Assembly: GCA_027577595.1 (NCBI GenBank)
Contig: JANBRJ010000006.1
Location: 62,001 to 126,000, forward strand
Direction: 5' to 3'
DNA: 64,000 nucleotides
From: Coemansia sp. RSA 487
Lineage: Eukaryota > Kickxellomycota > Kickxellomycetes > Kickxellales > Kickxellaceae
Shown: one piece after another, positions 45,806 to 57,484 of the stretch
Layout: every line of letters starts with the position of its first letter
Numbering within the stretch: position 1 is the stretch's first letter
The notes under the pieces: model-generated
Database searches by the model: none
What the model was told of the DNA's origin: nothing
The model's input: only the letters and a program-made list of their open reading frames with translations
Program-made: the position numbers and the translations under genes

Positions 45806-46248
45806 AAGCACCAGGTGTGCTGGAAATAAATCAGTGTTTGTTGTGTATAAAGAAATGGGGGAAGTAAAATGCATATTATTGTATTCACAACCCTGCCAAA
45901 AGACTCTTTCTGTCAATAAAAAGGAGGCTGCCGTGGCTACTGCGCGGTATCAAAATCTTTGGGGGTGAGTGTTATTTGCTCGTAGCCAGTGGGGCAGTTG
46001 GCATGTGAAAGCGAGCTTGCTCACTGGTCGTCCCAGTAGTACCTTTCGCAGTCTCTCGTCCCCAAATGCTAACACTCAAAAGGAGAAGGATGGTGGGACT
46101 GCGTCCATTCCTGCCTTTTCTGCTTCCCCTTGTTCTTTCTTGTCTTAGCATATATACAGCTATTTTCACCCCAATCGAACCTTGTTTATACCGCACCAGG
46201 AAAAAGAATATCATCATACACACATTCACACTCTTTGTACAAACTATA

Positions 46249-47352
46249 ATGCCTACAACAAACACAGAAAGCAACGGTCCCTGGGACTCCAAGCTCCAGC
46301 AGTTCCACGGCGGCCAGGACTGGGCATATCTGGACAACTTTGTCGAGGACTTTAGCGTAACAACCAATGCATTTGGGATGCCCGAGTCTGGGAAGCTAGC
46401 AGCCGTGGAGTCTGTCCAGCACGGCCACCATTACCCTCCCGCCGACCAGGAGCCGGCCAAGACGTCGCTTGCGCGTTTTATGTGGCCTGCCACTTTCGAG
46501 ACTGAGCACGACCGGCTGATCCTGGGCAACGGGGCTAGCGAGCTTATCGACCTCGTCATTCGCATGGCGCCCGCCGGCACATGGAAACCTGGGCCATTCC
46601 GCACACAGTACAAGGAGTATGAAAGATCGGCACGCAACAATAGCTTTGAGCTCTTGCCCAGCGATACAGCTGATAAGGCAAATGTGGCGTGCCTGGTCAA
46701 CCCATGCAACCCGACGGGTGATTACCTTAATCTACCCGAACTCAAGCAATGGATCAGTGACAATGTGCTTCCGGGCGGCTATGTCCTGATCGACGAATCG
46801 ATGCAGCCTTGGCACTCTCCCGAGTTCCGTGACCACTCGCTGGTCAGCCAGCGCGAATACATCCAGAGCCTGTATCGCGAAAAGGAAATCTCTGTCTTCG
46901 TCATGCATTCGTGGACCAAGCTGTGGTGCTGCACGGGTCTTCGTCTCGGCTCTGTGGTTTGTCCAACCGCTGACCATATGCGCGCTATAAAAAAGCTGCA
47001 GGTCCCATGGTCTGTCAACACAGTTGCTCTGGCGTTCCTCAATGCCGTTGTTTCGGACCAGGTGTACTTGCGGAAGACCTGGCAAATGATACCCGTTTGG
47101 CGCCGCCAGACGATCAGCCGCATTGCTGAGTTATTCCCCGAGTGGAAGTTCCATGGTCACTCGTTCCTTTCGTGGATCTGGATCGACACTGGGTCCGAGG
47201 ATACTGCCCAAAAGGCTGTTGATCGCGCTCGCGCTGCTGGCGTTCCTGTAAGAAGCGGTCGCCCTGGATATTCCTTGCCCACCTTTATTCGCATAGCTGT
47301 CCGCGAGCCATCAAAGGTTGATGTGCTTGTTGAGGCTCTAAAATCTATTTGA
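46249..47352 (+). CDS. PLP-dependent aminotransferase, class I/II (HisC/CobD-like)
   Basis: Fold-type I PLP enzyme of 367 residues, intronless. Visible: LGNGASELIDLVI (cofactor phosphate loop), VNPCNPTGDY (the NPxNPTG motif), YVLIDESMQPW (Asp binding the pyridine N), HSWTKLWCCTGLRLG (Schiff-base Lys within SxTKxxxxxGxRxG), and the C-terminal FIRIAVREP with the carboxylate-binding Arg. The length and layout are nearest to histidinol-phosphate aminotransferase and threonine-phosphate decarboxylase-like enzymes rather than the larger fungal aspartate or aromatic aminotransferases. The substrate is not deducible. The frame is open upstream to 46066 but the first ATG is at 46249. Confidence 0.88.
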   Translation: MPTTNTESNGPWDSKLQQFHGGQDWAYLDNFVEDFSVTTNAFGMPESGKLAAVESVQHGHHYPPADQEPAKTSLARFMWPATFETEHDRLILGNGASELIDLVIRMAPAGTWKPGPFRTQYKEYERSARNNSFELLPSDTADKANVACLVNPCNPTGDYLNLPELKQWISDNVLPGGYVLIDESMQPWHSPEFRDHSLVSQREYIQSLYREKEISVFVMHSWTKLWCCTGLRLGSVVCPTADHMRAIKKLQVPWSVNTVALAFLNAVVSDQVYLRKTWQMIPVWRRQTISRIAELFPEWKFHGHSFLSWIWIDTGSEDTAQKAVDRARAAGVPVRSGRPGYSLPTFIRIAVREPSKVDVLVEALKSI

Positions 47353-47572
47353 TTTTCCAAACTTTAACCACTTTAACCATGAAAACCGACCCCAATGCTC
47401 TTTTCAAAGACATCACATACATAAACCACATCAGTTTCAAGACATGTCAAGCAGAGCAAAATAATAATAATAATAAATGATTGAATAAATTTTAAATGTA
47501 TTTCACAAAGTAATAACTGAATAAAGTATATATGTGGGATTTACTCGAACTAAGCAAATAAAGATAGATATA

Positions 47573-50500
47573 CTAGTGTGTAACTTGGAGCGACTGCTGC
47601 TGGACGAGCAGATAGTAGGTTCCCTTAATAGCCAGTAGCTCATCGTGGGTGCCACGCTCAACGATGCGGCCGTTCTTGAACACAACAATCATGTCGCAAT
47701 CCTGGATGGTGCTCAAGCGATGCGCAACCGTAAGCGTCGTGCGCTCCTTGGATGCCTTGTCGAGGACCTTTTGCACGATCTTTTCGCTGCGCGAGTCAAG
47801 CGCAGCAGTGGCTTCGTCAAGCAGCAAAAGCTTGGGCTTGCGGATCAGCGCACGCGCAATGGCAACACGCTGCTTCTGGCCACCCGAAAGCCTGCCTCCC
47901 TTCTGACCAACGTTGGTATTGAAGCCGTCCGGCAGGTTTCTCACAAAGTTGTAGATGTTGGCTTCCTTGGCCGCCTCTTCGACTTCTTGTTGCGTGGCTC
48001 CAGGTTTGCCATAGGCAATGTTCTCGCCAACAGTATAGTTGAACAGGACAGGCTCCTGGCCAACAATCGCCATGTTCTCGCGCAGCGCCATAATGTCCCA
48101 GTTACGAACATCAATACCCTCGACGTTAACAGATCCAGAATGAACGTCATAGAGGCGCTGGGCCAGAAGAATCGACGTGGACTTTCCAGAGCCAGAGGCA
48201 CCAACAAGAGCAACGCTCTTGCCTTCGATTGCCTCGAATGAGATGCCCTTGAGGATCTTGGTATCGGGACGAATCGGGTACGAGAACTTGATGTTGTCAA
48301 AGGCAATACGGCCCTCAAAAGTTGAAGAGGTTTCACCAGTCGGGTCGATACTATTGATAGCAGTCTTGCGGTCGAGAGTCGTGTAGATACCGCGAGAGGC
48401 AACAGCACCCTTGGATATCATAGGCGATACTTGGGCAAGCATACCGATCGACATTGCGGCAAACATCGTAGCCATCAAGCTGTACATCATATCCATAACA
48501 TCGATCCAGTTGTGGATGATAAATTGGCAGCCGGCGTAGAAGACCAGGGCGTTGATAAACATATTACAACCCATGGCAAAACCAAAGCCAACTGAGCTGT
48601 ACAGGGAGCTATAAACATTGCCCTTGTGCGGAGTGTCGTTCTTCTCGTCAAAGATCCTGATGAATGTTTCTTCGCGGCGCAGAGTCGCCACAGTCTTGAT
48701 GTTGCGGATGGTCTCAGCAGCAGCCTGGCCTGACTCTTCGTAGGCTGCACGCAGGCGCATCGAGGCACCCCAGGTTGCCCGTGCTTGCCAGTACTGCGCG
48801 TATGACTGGATGGGCCAGCACCCGAACATAAGAAGTGCAATCATCCAGCTGTAAACGAACGCAATTGTAAGCGCACAGATGATGGTCGACAGTGTGCTGA
48901 TCGAAATTCCAGCCACGGTAGCAACGACCTTGTTAAAGTCCTCGGCGTCTGTGGCCAGACGAGAAGTGAGAGCACCTGTGCCGTTCTTTTCGTCATCAAA
49001 GTAGCCGGCTTCAAACGTCATATACTTGATAAACAGATCTTCACGCACCTGGCGAGCGGTGTTCTCTCCTGCAATGTGGAACAAGCCAATTTTACCAAAG
49101 ATAGCAAGACCGCCGACAAACGAGAAGATAAGGAACAGATTGGCATACAGATCCGTCTTGCGCTTGATATCGTCCTTGTCCTGGAGCGAGAGGGCCAGCA
49201 GGGCACGAGAAAATATCAATGCAAAGCAGGGCATCACAGCACCGTCGATAAGGGCGAGGATAGTGCCTGGAATAGCTGCCTTCATCGAGCCTCTGTATTG
49301 CCAGATAAGACGCATCATCAGGTACATATCACTCGAGTCCTCCAACGCCTTGTGCTGCTTGCCTTTAGCTACACTGTTGTCAGTGCTAAGCTTGGCACTA
49401 CCGGTGGATTGACGAGTAGTAGTGGCCTTCAAGTCCAGCGCCTGCTCCTTGAGCTCCTTGGCAATCAGCTCGTTGACATCGCCCTCCTCGTCCTCATCGC
49501 TGTGGGAACCCGAGCCGTTGTTGTCATCCTCCAGCTTGCTGCGAACAGCCTGGCGCAGCTCTTGCGCACGCACCATGGCTGCATATTCGCCGTCCTTGTG
49601 CACAAGCTCGTCGTGCGTACCGTTCTCAGAAACAATACCCTCGCGAACAACGTAGATCTGGTCACAATTGCGGATGGTGCTCAGACGATGCGCAATTGAA
49701 ATAGTGGTGCGGTCGACAGACAACCTATCCAAAGCATCCTGCACAAGGCGCTCAGACGCAGTATCAAGAGCAGAGGTTGCTTCGTCGAGAAGAAGGACAT
49801 CGGGGTTGCGGACAATGGCGCGGGCAATGGCAATGCGCTGCTTTTGGCCGCCAGAGAGAAGAGCTCCTCCCTCGCCAACAAGCGTATCGTAGCCGTGAGG
49901 AAGCTGGCTGATAAAGTCGTGGGCGTTGGCAGCCTTGGCAGCATCCATGACCTCCTCGTCCGACGGCGGGCTGTTCTCCGGATCGATGGCACCCCACTTG
50001 ATGTTTTGCTTGATCGAGGTCGAGAAAAGCACGGGCTCTTGAGTGACAATGCCGATGCGGTGACGCAGAGACCCAATGTTGTACTCCTTGATGTTAGTGC
50101 CGTCGATAATCACATCGCCGGACTCGGGATCATAGAAGCGCTCGATGAGGCCGATCATAGTGGACTTGCCGCAGCCAGATTCGCCAACAAGCGCAACCTT
50201 CTGACCAGGACGGATCTCGAGGTTGAAGCCCTTGAGAATGGGGACGTCGGGACGGCTGGGATAGGTGAAGTGGATGTCGCGGAAAACAATATCGCCATGG
50301 ATCTTTTCAACCTTCTTGCCAGTCTCAGTGTCCAGCGGATCGATCGGGGAAACGCGATCTATGATCTCAAACACCTTGGCAGCGCTGCCTTGGGCCGATG
50401 TAATCGCAGAGACGTTTGGCGCAGCGCCAGAAAGCATGAAACCACCAACAAGAAGCACCAGGATGACGTTAAGGACCTGTGCTATGTCGTACTCCTCTGC

Positions 50501-51541
50501 ACGCAGACGCCATGAGCCAAAGTTGAAGCCAGCACAGTACATGACAAAGATAAAGAACTGGATGACACCAATGCATCCGCCCAGAATAAAACCGCTGCGA
50601 CGGCCAAAGCGGTACGATTCCTCAACCATCTGCTTGTAGCGCTCGATCTCGCGACTCTGGCCGTTGAACGCCATTATCGTGCGGATTCCAGAAAGAACCT
50701 CGTCAGCGATGGCACCGGAGGCGGCGGTCTTGTCCTGTGCGTTGGTGGTGAGCTTGGAGATAGCGATACCAAGGTATCCACCGGCTATGGCGATAAAGGG
50801 AATGACTGCCAAGCAGATGAAGGTGAGCTTCCATCCTTTAGCAAAGGCGATGATAAAGGCAACTACAAAGGCGACGACGTTCATAAACACGAAGCCAAAC
50901 TTTTCACCAAGACCGTCTTGAACCATGTTGACATCGTTGGTAATGCGGGTGGTCAGCTCGCCAGTCTTGACGGTGTCGAACCAGCCAATGTCCTGGCGCA
51001 TGATGGATTTGTAGTAGAGCTTGCGGATGCGCAGCCCTTGGTTCTCAGCAGCAATAGCCCAGCATGCATTTACACCAAACGACAGCACCCACATAACAAT
51101 ACCGAGGATAAAGAACAGCAGGCAGTAGTGGCGCGACTCGTGGTCCAGGTAGTGGTTGGCCGAGGCCGTGCTCTCATCTGCCAATTGATAATACTTGAGG
51201 ATGACACCCATGAGATTACTGAAGATGATGATCATAACAGGCGTGACAACACCCGCAGCACATGAGAAAAAGGTGCCGGCGAGCGAGAGGATGATGTCAA
51301 CCTTTGTCGAAAAGCGGAACAGCTTGTACACGGAGACGGGAGTAATGTCATCGGCGATGGCGTTCACGGTCGGCTCATCGTCAATAAGCTTTTCGTTCTT
51401 GACAAATTCGTCGATGTCGTGGTGGTGGGGGTTGCTGTCCACTGAGGTCTTCTCGTGGATGGGCGTCACAGAGCTATTCACATCCGACGACGACGCGTGG
51501 CGAGAGGTTCCACCAAGGGTATCTTCTTTTTTCTCGGACAT
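47573..51541 (-). CDS. ABCB-type full transporter (P-glycoprotein/MDR-like)
   Basis: 1322 residues, intronless, with TMD-NBD-TMD-NBD order of a full-size ABCB exporter in the plasma membrane or vacuole. A cytosolic N-terminus of about 90 residues precedes TMD1. NBD1 has Walker A GESGCGKST near 457, signature LSGGQKQR near 560 and Walker B LLLDEATSALD. An acidic Ser-rich linker follows (NNGSGSHSDEDEEGDVNE). TMD2 leads to NBD2 with GASGSGKST near 1117, LSGGQKQR near 1219 and LLLDEATAALD. Both NBDs keep full motifs, unlike asymmetric ABCBs. It probably exports lipids, drugs or peptides. Neither a mating-factor nor a drug role can be told from sequence. No transcription-factor or toxin-cluster neighbours. 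Confidence 0.96.
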   Translation of the reverse strand: MSEKKEDTLGGTSRHASSSDVNSSVTPIHEKTSVDSNPHHHDIDEFVKNEKLIDDEPTVNAIADDITPVSVYKLFRFSTKVDIILSLAGTFFSCAAGVVTPVMIIIFSNLMGVILKYYQLADESTASANHYLDHESRHYCLLFFILGIVMWVLSFGVNACWAIAAENQGLRIRKLYYKSIMRQDIGWFDTVKTGELTTRITNDVNMVQDGLGEKFGFVFMNVVAFVVAFIIAFAKGWKLTFICLAVIPFIAIAGGYLGIAISKLTTNAQDKTAASGAIADEVLSGIRTIMAFNGQSREIERYKQMVEESYRFGRRSGFILGGCIGVIQFFIFVMYCAGFNFGSWRLRAEEYDIAQVLNVILVLLVGGFMLSGAAPNVSAITSAQGSAAKVFEIIDRVSPIDPLDTETGKKVEKIHGDIVFRDIHFTYPSRPDVPILKGFNLEIRPGQKVALVGESGCGKSTMIGLIERFYDPESGDVIIDGTNIKEYNIGSLRHRIGIVTQEPVLFSTSIKQNIKWGAIDPENSPPSDEEVMDAAKAANAHDFISQLPHGYDTLVGEGGALLSGGQKQRIAIARAIVRNPDVLLLDEATSALDTASERLVQDALDRLSVDRTTISIAHRLSTIRNCDQIYVVREGIVSENGTHDELVHKDGEYAAMVRAQELRQAVRSKLEDDNNGSGSHSDEDEEGDVNELIAKELKEQALDLKATTTRQSTGSAKLSTDNSVAKGKQHKALEDSSDMYLMMRLIWQYRGSMKAAIPGTILALIDGAVMPCFALIFSRALLALSLQDKDDIKRKTDLYANLFLIFSFVGGLAIFGKIGLFHIAGENTARQVREDLFIKYMTFEAGYFDDEKNGTGALTSRLATDAEDFNKVVATVAGISISTLSTIICALTIAFVYSWMIALLMFGCWPIQSYAQYWQARATWGASMRLRAAYEESGQAAAETIRNIKTVATLRREETFIRIFDEKNDTPHKGNVYSSLYSSVGFGFAMGCNMFINALVFYAGCQFIIHNWIDVMDMMYSLMATMFAAMSIGMLAQVSPMISKGAVASRGIYTTLDRKTAINSIDPTGETSSTFEGRIAFDNIKFSYPIRPDTKILKGISFEAIEGKSVALVGASGSGKSTSILLAQRLYDVHSGSVNVEGIDVRNWDIMALRENMAIVGQEPVLFNYTVGENIAYGKPGATQQEVEEAAKEANIYNFVRNLPDGFNTNVGQKGGRLSGGQKQRVAIARALIRKPKLLLLDEATAALDSRSEKIVQKVLDKASKERTTLTVAHRLSTIQDCDMIVVFKNGRIVERGTHDELLAIKGTYYLLVQQQSLQVTH

Positions 51542-52642
51542 CTCTGGAGAAAAAGAAAAGGAAAAAAGGGGTTATGCTAGAGAAGAAAAAGGGAAATAAG
51601 GAAATAAGGAAAGGTGTAGATATACTGACTGCTGTGTAGGGCTGATAAATAAATACCAACTAGAGAAAGAACAGCACAGAACGAAAATAACAAGAAGATA
51701 ATATTAAAATTCAGATAAAACAAGACGCTCACTGTCAGATATGTAGCATTTATATAAGGTTTTGGCAGCCGCAGTCATACGCGACACCCTTGTTTTGCAG
51801 ATAATAAAAAAAACAGAAATCTAGCAGCATTGCAAATCTTGCACACAAAGGTATAAACAAAAAAAGCCGATTTAGTGTCTCAGACATGTACGCATATATC
51901 TCGGGATTTTGATCCAACACATCGAGTGTGTGTTTCCCCCATACAAAGGCGACTAGGAAACTTACAGAAGCACCAAGATTTCTGGCCGGGATTGGCGTAG
52001 ATAAATGCACACCAACAAGCGTTTATACACGGGTGTTGTTTTTAAAAAAAGAGCGTCGCATTTATTTCGGTAATGAACCTCAAAGCCCTTGTGGCAAGCT
52101 AAAGCCATGTAAAAAATTCTATTTTTGTACAATCACACTTGGATGATGTTGTGTGTCCTTGATGGCCAGTAATCCGAAAAGGAAGGGAAGCTTGGCAGGA
52201 TCCACCAAAAAGAAAGTATAAAAGGCATGTTGCGTTTTTTGTCACAACATAATTGCTAGAAAGGCAGGCGAAAAGAGGGGTCTTTTTAATTGGTGATGAT
52301 GATCGTCACCAGATGTTTGCTTTTTTGCTGTCTGACCATCAGACGGGAAATTGTCGGGGAGAACAATTTGCTGTGTGTGGGGTGGGGGGTAGAAAAGGAG
52401 GCTTTGATCGGTTGCTGTAACGCCTGTTCGGCTTTTGATTGGACAATACACTGAAAAGGGCATATGATCATCAAAACAGTTAAATTGGCTTTTGCTGGAA
52501 AAGTGTCGGACAATCCGTTTCGTCCAATAGAATGTTCTGTAGGCAGAGCCCACGCTAAAGCTGCCAGAGTAAGCACACAGTAATCGAGTGAGTGTACAAT
52601 AACGCCACGCACTCTGACAAGCAGCGAAAGACAGAAACTGTG
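51542..52642. promoter_or_regulatory. ABC transporter upstream region
   Basis: 1.1 kb between the ABC transporter start and the NRAMP 3' end (both minus strand). No supported gene. Minus-strand frames here are low-complexity or continue from antisense. Confidence 0.4.
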
Positions 52643-54408
52643 CTAATCGTCGATGCTCACAAAAGTCAAAACGCCTACAGACACTAGGTACACTCCAAGC
52701 GCCGTGTACGCCAGGAATGCACCCGCCACACTCTGTGCCGCAGTCTGCAGTACCAGCGGCAGGAGCAAGTAGACGTTCAGTGCTATGATGGCCGCCGCTG
52801 TTGCCCAGCCAAATGCACGCCACCAGGTGCCCAGCGCAAAATGGTCGGACATGATGACCCTGCTTTGTGCAAACTTGAGTGTCGGGACCAAGGCAAAGGG
52901 CAGCGCCAGACTCTGCAGGACGTTAAGCCATTCGTCAAACTGGTCAAGATACTTGCTTGCCAGCGTGCCAACAAGCATTGTCGGAACAAGCGATATTGAC
53001 CGCGAGATAAGCATACGCAGCCACGGGCTGACGCGCATTTTCATCATGCCTTCCATTAAGAACTGACCTGCCATTGTTCCGGTTGCTGTCGAGCTCTGCC
53101 CAGACGCAAGCAATCCGATTGCCCACAGAAGCGGGCCAGCACGACCAAACGCCTTTTCGAGCAACGCGGCCGCCTCAACCAGCCCCGGCAAGTGCTCTTC
53201 TGTGGCTCTTGTCAGATACCCATACGTCGCTCCACTGGCAGTGCTGCCACTGCCGTCGTTCTCTGTGCTGTATATATCCGCAAAGACAATCAGGATTGTA
53301 GCATTAATGGCAAACGAGAAGAGCAGCGCTATCGCCGATTCGAGCACGGTGTAGAAATTCGCTTCGCGGATACTGGCATGGCGCACGGCAGAGGCCCGCT
53401 TGATGCGGCGCGTTCCGACCAGAGCCGAGTGCAAAAACAGGTTATGTGGCATGATGACTGCGCCGACAATACCTACCGCTTGGACCATTGCATTTGGTGG
53501 GATGCGCGGCACCAGAAACCCCTCGGCGATCTGGCTGATGTCTGGCTGCGCCATCAGTACTTCGACCCCAAAGCAGCCGCACATCACCGCAATCATCGCA
53601 ATAAGAATGGCCTCCACCTTGCGTGCTCCGAACCGCTGGATAGCCAAAATCACGTAGCTCAGGCCAGCCGCTATCAGTATCCCTTTCCAGACCGCAATTC
53701 CGAAAAGAAGGTATAGGGCAATCGCTGTGCCTATCGCTTCTTGAATATCGGATCCAATAATCGCCAGCTCGCATATGAGCCACAGCGGGATACGGATTCC
53801 TCGTGTGTACTGTTGGTGGCAATGTTGTGCAAGGTTGCGTCCTGTGACTATGCCGATCCGCGCAGAGAGCGTCTGTATGTACAGTCCGAGCGCGTGGGTC
53901 AGAAACAAAAGCCAAATGAGCTTGTACCCGGCGACAGCTCCGCAGTGGAGGTCGGAGCATATATTCCCAGGATCCACATACGCAATTGACCTATGAAAAA
54001 AAGTATGAAAGCAAGCGATAAGAGCGTTAGAAATATAATAAATTGGCCAATATGCTGGTATCCAACCTGCCAGTCTCCATTGGCTTGTGCATCTTTATAA
54101 CGTTCTCCAGCTTACATTGCAAATCCGGGTCCGGCAAATCGGAGCAGCTTGCGGAGCGAAAACACCGGTTCATGATCGCCTATCTCTACCAACGGTCCAA
54201 TGTCGTGCACCTCAAACTCGTCCTCAATAACGGATACGCAGTTGGATGTTAGGGTACTGCCTTTGCTGCTTCGTATACTCGTATGCTGCCTTGCAACCAA
54301 GGGCGTGGTTTCGTTGAGTTGGGTAACAGGTACGTGCTCCGCTACTGCGGGTGTGTTTAGCGTGCTGCTGCTGTCATTATCTATAGCCGTGCTAAAGCCG
54401 CGTGTCAT
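52643..54408 (-). CDS. NRAMP-family divalent metal transporter (2 exons)
   Basis: Proton-coupled Mn2+/Fe2+ importer, the SMF family of yeasts. Exon 1 is 54408-54116 and exon 2 53990-52643, with a 125-nt intron (GCAAT|GTAAGC to ATAG|GTCAATT), giving 546 residues. The disordered N-terminus is followed by FAGPGFAMSIAYVDPGN, whose DPGN (104-107) in TM1 binds metal and spans the splice junction. TM6 has the partner motif MPHN near 277 (GAVIMPHNLFLHS). The helical core carries ELAIIGSDIQEAIG, and about 11 membrane segments are expected. The C-terminus is short. Both metal-binding motifs are intact. Which membrane it serves (plasma membrane, Golgi/endosome or vacuole) cannot be told. Confidence 0.94.
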
Positions 54409-54775
54409 GTCAAGGTTAGGGATATACAATATTGAAGGAAAGGAAATGTACAAGCTTGGAAATAAAATACATTAAATTAAGAAAGACAAAAAAGAAAGAA
54501 ACGCTAAAAAAGAAAGGGGAGGCCATCTTAATCTTTTATAAAAGAAAAGTGTGGCTTTTTGAGCAATTTCTAGAGGTCACACAGATAGAAAAATCATTAT
54601 TAATCGAACATTATCTGAAGATTCATTTTACAAAAAATACACATGGAAAAGGGCTGCTTCTCTTTGTAGATTACCTGACCTAGAAAATGGGGAGGGGGTT
54701 ACTGAAAATTTTATTCAAGCTCAAACATCAAACGATAACGAAAAACAGGCAGATTAAAAATCACGACTACAGTAG
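54409..54775. other. NRAMP upstream region / RBM39-like 3' flank
   Basis: 367 bp, A-rich on the plus strand (54480-54560). No gene is seen. Confidence 0.5.
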
Positions 54776-55271
54776 CTAAATTTGTGGCGACTGAAGCAGC
54801 TTTTCGAATCTTTCCACAAGCTCCATCGTGGCGAGTATCTTGCGTCCGCCGAACCATCTACCGTCCATTGACTTCCTTGCACGCTCAACAGCCTGCTCGC
54901 CGTCAAATATTACGTAGACGTCGCGCATTGTGCTTCTGTCGACATGGACCTTACTGATGTTCCCATACTTTGAGCACTCGTCTTTAACATCCTCCTCGAT
55001 CTCTTGCATCCAGTTCGGCTCGGGCTCCTCCTCTGGACTTACCATATTCTGGAGGAGCAGCACATGCTTGACTGCAACATTATCATTGTCCGCTGTGTTT
55101 TCTGCTGGCACGGTATCGGCTGACGGTGCCTGTTCTGCCGTCATGGTTTCAGTGGGGTTCTCTTCGATATTCTTTGCACCAGTTTCAGTCCCAGTCCCAG
55201 TCCCAGTCCCGGTCCTAGTTCCGCTTCCAGTTTCGTTGGTGTCTGAAGATGGTGGCAACATGGCATTCTCA

Positions 55272-55314
<43 letters not shown>

Positions 55315-56554
55315 GCTGCTGGTGTTGTTTCTCGGTAACGCGGCGATCCTCGCTTTCAATCTCTGAGCTCCGTGCCATCCGCACACGCAGCCTAGCGCCA
55401 AGAAGCTCCAAGCCATGGAGCCTCGACGCAGCTCGATGCGCATCAGCAGCACGCTCGAAGCGCACAAAGGCCATCCACTCTAGTTGCGCATTGTGTGTGT
55501 CCGATAGCGGCTCCATACGACAGTACTCGACGGGTCCGAATAGATCAAAGAAGCTCTGCAAATCACGCACTTCCATCTCAACAAGTAGCCGCTTCACGCA
55601 CACAAGCCTGTTATCGTCGACAAGCGGACTGCTAGCCACGGAGCCAGCACTCAGCGGCACTCCTTCCGCGCTGTACTGCTTAACCGCCGATTGATTGTTT
55701 TTCTGGGCCTCCGACGGCTGTACAATAATTGGCACGCCAAGCAGCCGCTCTCCACTCAGACTTACTGCGCTGACAGCCGAATCCGCAGTGTAAAACTCAA
55801 CATATGCAACACCGCGGGATCGTCTGGATCCTCTTTCGGAGACAATGTGGGCGTCGCGCACCCGTCCGGCCTTGCTGAAAAAGTCAACCAGGTCGCTGCG
55901 GCGGAGGCGTGCGGACAGTTGCATCGCGAAAACAGTGCGCAGATCGCGCTCGGATTCATTGACGGCAGGCGACGGCGAGCGACGGCGGTTCCTTTTGCTG
56001 CTGCTACGAGAGCGCGAGGTCATGTGACTCCTGTCTCTGGGCGGTGGCGACGTTGATCGGGGTCTGGGCGATCCTCTGCGCGAGGATCGGTGGCGCGAGT
56101 GTCGACTTCTGCTGCGGTCACGGTAATAATCATCTCTGTCGTAGTCGCGCATGGCAGGACTGCGACTGTATCTACGGTAGCGTGTGTCGTTGCCATCGTT
56201 GTCGTCATCATCATATCGGTTGTTGTCTCTGCCCGAACGGCGCCTGTCCTCGCGCTCCCTGTATGAATGGCTGTCATGACGGCTGTAGCGGCCCCCATGC
56301 GAAGGGGACAGGGATGGCGAGCTGGAAAGCAGGCGCTTTCGGGGCGTTATCTGTTCTTTTTCCTTTTTGTCGTCTATCGCAGGGGGTTTTGGTGCTTCTA
56401 CAGATCCAGGCTTAGAAGATGGGGAGACGGCATTAGCTGTTTCCAGCTTGGCATTTGCAGCGTAATCAGGGGTGCTAGATTTTTGTTCAGTTACAACCTT
56501 GGCTTGTTTGAATGGTGCGTCCAAGAGCGCATCAACATCAATCTCCTCGGACAT
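54776..56554 (-). CDS. RBM39: RBM39/CAPER-like splicing factor (RS domain, three RRMs)
   Basis: Nuclear U2AF-related splicing factor (Rsd1 in fission yeast). 592 residues, intronless, from the ATG at 56554 (MSEEIDVDALLDAPFK). N-terminal RS domain with many RS/RD dipeptides (DRSRSRHSRHRSSRRG, MTSRSRSSSKRNRRRS). RRM1 starts RTVFAMQLSARLRRSDLVDFFSKAG with RNP1 SRGVAYVEFY. RRM2 is LVCVKRLLVEMEVRDLQSFFDLFG. A poly-Gln run and a Gly-Thr dipeptide run separate it from the C-terminal UHM-like RRM3 (VLLLQNMVSPEE, NWMQEIEEDVKDECSKYGNISKVHV, MDGRWFGGRKI), which binds UHM ligand motifs in SF3b155-like partners. The long linker between RRM2 and RRM3 is unusual for RBM39. Confidence 0.9.
55192..55217. repeat. 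Hexanucleotide run coding for Gly-Thr repeats in the RBM39-like gene
   Basis: The plus strand reads CAGTCC-type units repeated about four times. The minus-strand product is a run of Gly-Thr dipeptides (GTGTGTGTETG). Confidence 0.7.
55273..55314. repeat. (GTT)14, poly-Gln coding run in the RBM39-like gene
   Basis: A pure GTT/AAC trinucleotide run read on the minus strand as CAA (Gln), between RRM2 and RRM3. A near-pure codon suggests recent expansion. Confidence 0.9.
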
Positions 56555-57484
56555 TTTTATTGCTGAAAAAGGAGCTGTTTTGGCAAAGTGATGTGAATCT
56601 ACAAGCTTGGTGAAACAGAACAAAAAGGGGGAAAGAAAGTCAAACTGCAATTGCTATTTTTTTAATGTGGTTGTTGTCAGAGAAGAAGAGCTGCAATTAT
56701 TAGCCGCTTATGCTTGTGCCTCAAGATGACAAAACTACGTTCTAGGCAGCGTAGAGGTAATAAAACAACAAATGAAAGCTAGAGACAAAGAAAACAAGGC
56801 ACAAACGAATCTAGAGTTTGTTTTTGTACTTAATGCTGGGAAACGACCCCCAAACGCTGCTCAGTATCTACAAGCTTTCAGTTTTTTGGCAATGTTGGGA
56901 TGCAATCAGGTGATGTAAGGTGCTGTAAGGCGCTGTGGCCACACAAGCCCAGATTGTGATTATTCCCAGTTACTCTGCTTGATCACTGATAGGGGAGGAG
57001 GTCCATGAGAGATGTATGGGCTTCCTCAGGAAATTGGTTTACATTTGCTTGCTTTTCCTTCCGCGTCTTTTGATTACAGTAAATATACATCTGGGACCAA
57101 CAGCTACTGCAGACTAAAGTGCCCACATGCAGCAGCTTCATATAGCAAACATAAACAAACATGTTCATTCTCACACAACGGTGATGAGGATCCAAGAAAT
57201 CGGGGGTAAAGGAAAATCATGCAAATCACAAAACCACCAGGAACGCATGTGCTTTCTTTAAAAAAAGACTATAACCAAGAAGAGGGGGTGGTTGGCTGTG
57301 TTGCTCACAGTCTCACACCCATTTGCTTGTTCCCTTTTGCTTTCTTTTCTCTTGCACTTTTCATCTCTTTGTTTTCGGTTCTGCCACTATATATTTTAAC
57401 ATTATTAGATAAACCCTGTGTATTTATTTGTTCCTGCCCAGCTCTGAAGATACTGTGCCTATCAGCACGAGAGACTAATAGACA
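56555..57484. promoter_or_regulatory. Divergent promoter region RBM39-like / TMEM135-like
   Basis: 0.93 kb between divergent genes. No coding frame is supported. TATATTTTA near 57390, about 95 bp before the TMEM135-like ATG, is TATA-like. Confidence 0.5.

Larger units (their letters stand above)
45302..46248. promoter_or_regulatory. Divergent region between CstF64 and the aminotransferase
   Basis: 0.95 kb. It holds a TA-dinucleotide run near the CstF64 start, one 100-codon ORF listed separately, and a pyrimidine-rich leader (46100-46150) before the aminotransferase. Confidence 0.4.

Noticed and set aside
53192-53716. 174-codon plus-strand ORF
   Set aside because: Antisense to the NRAMP exon carrying MPHN. 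No motif of its own.
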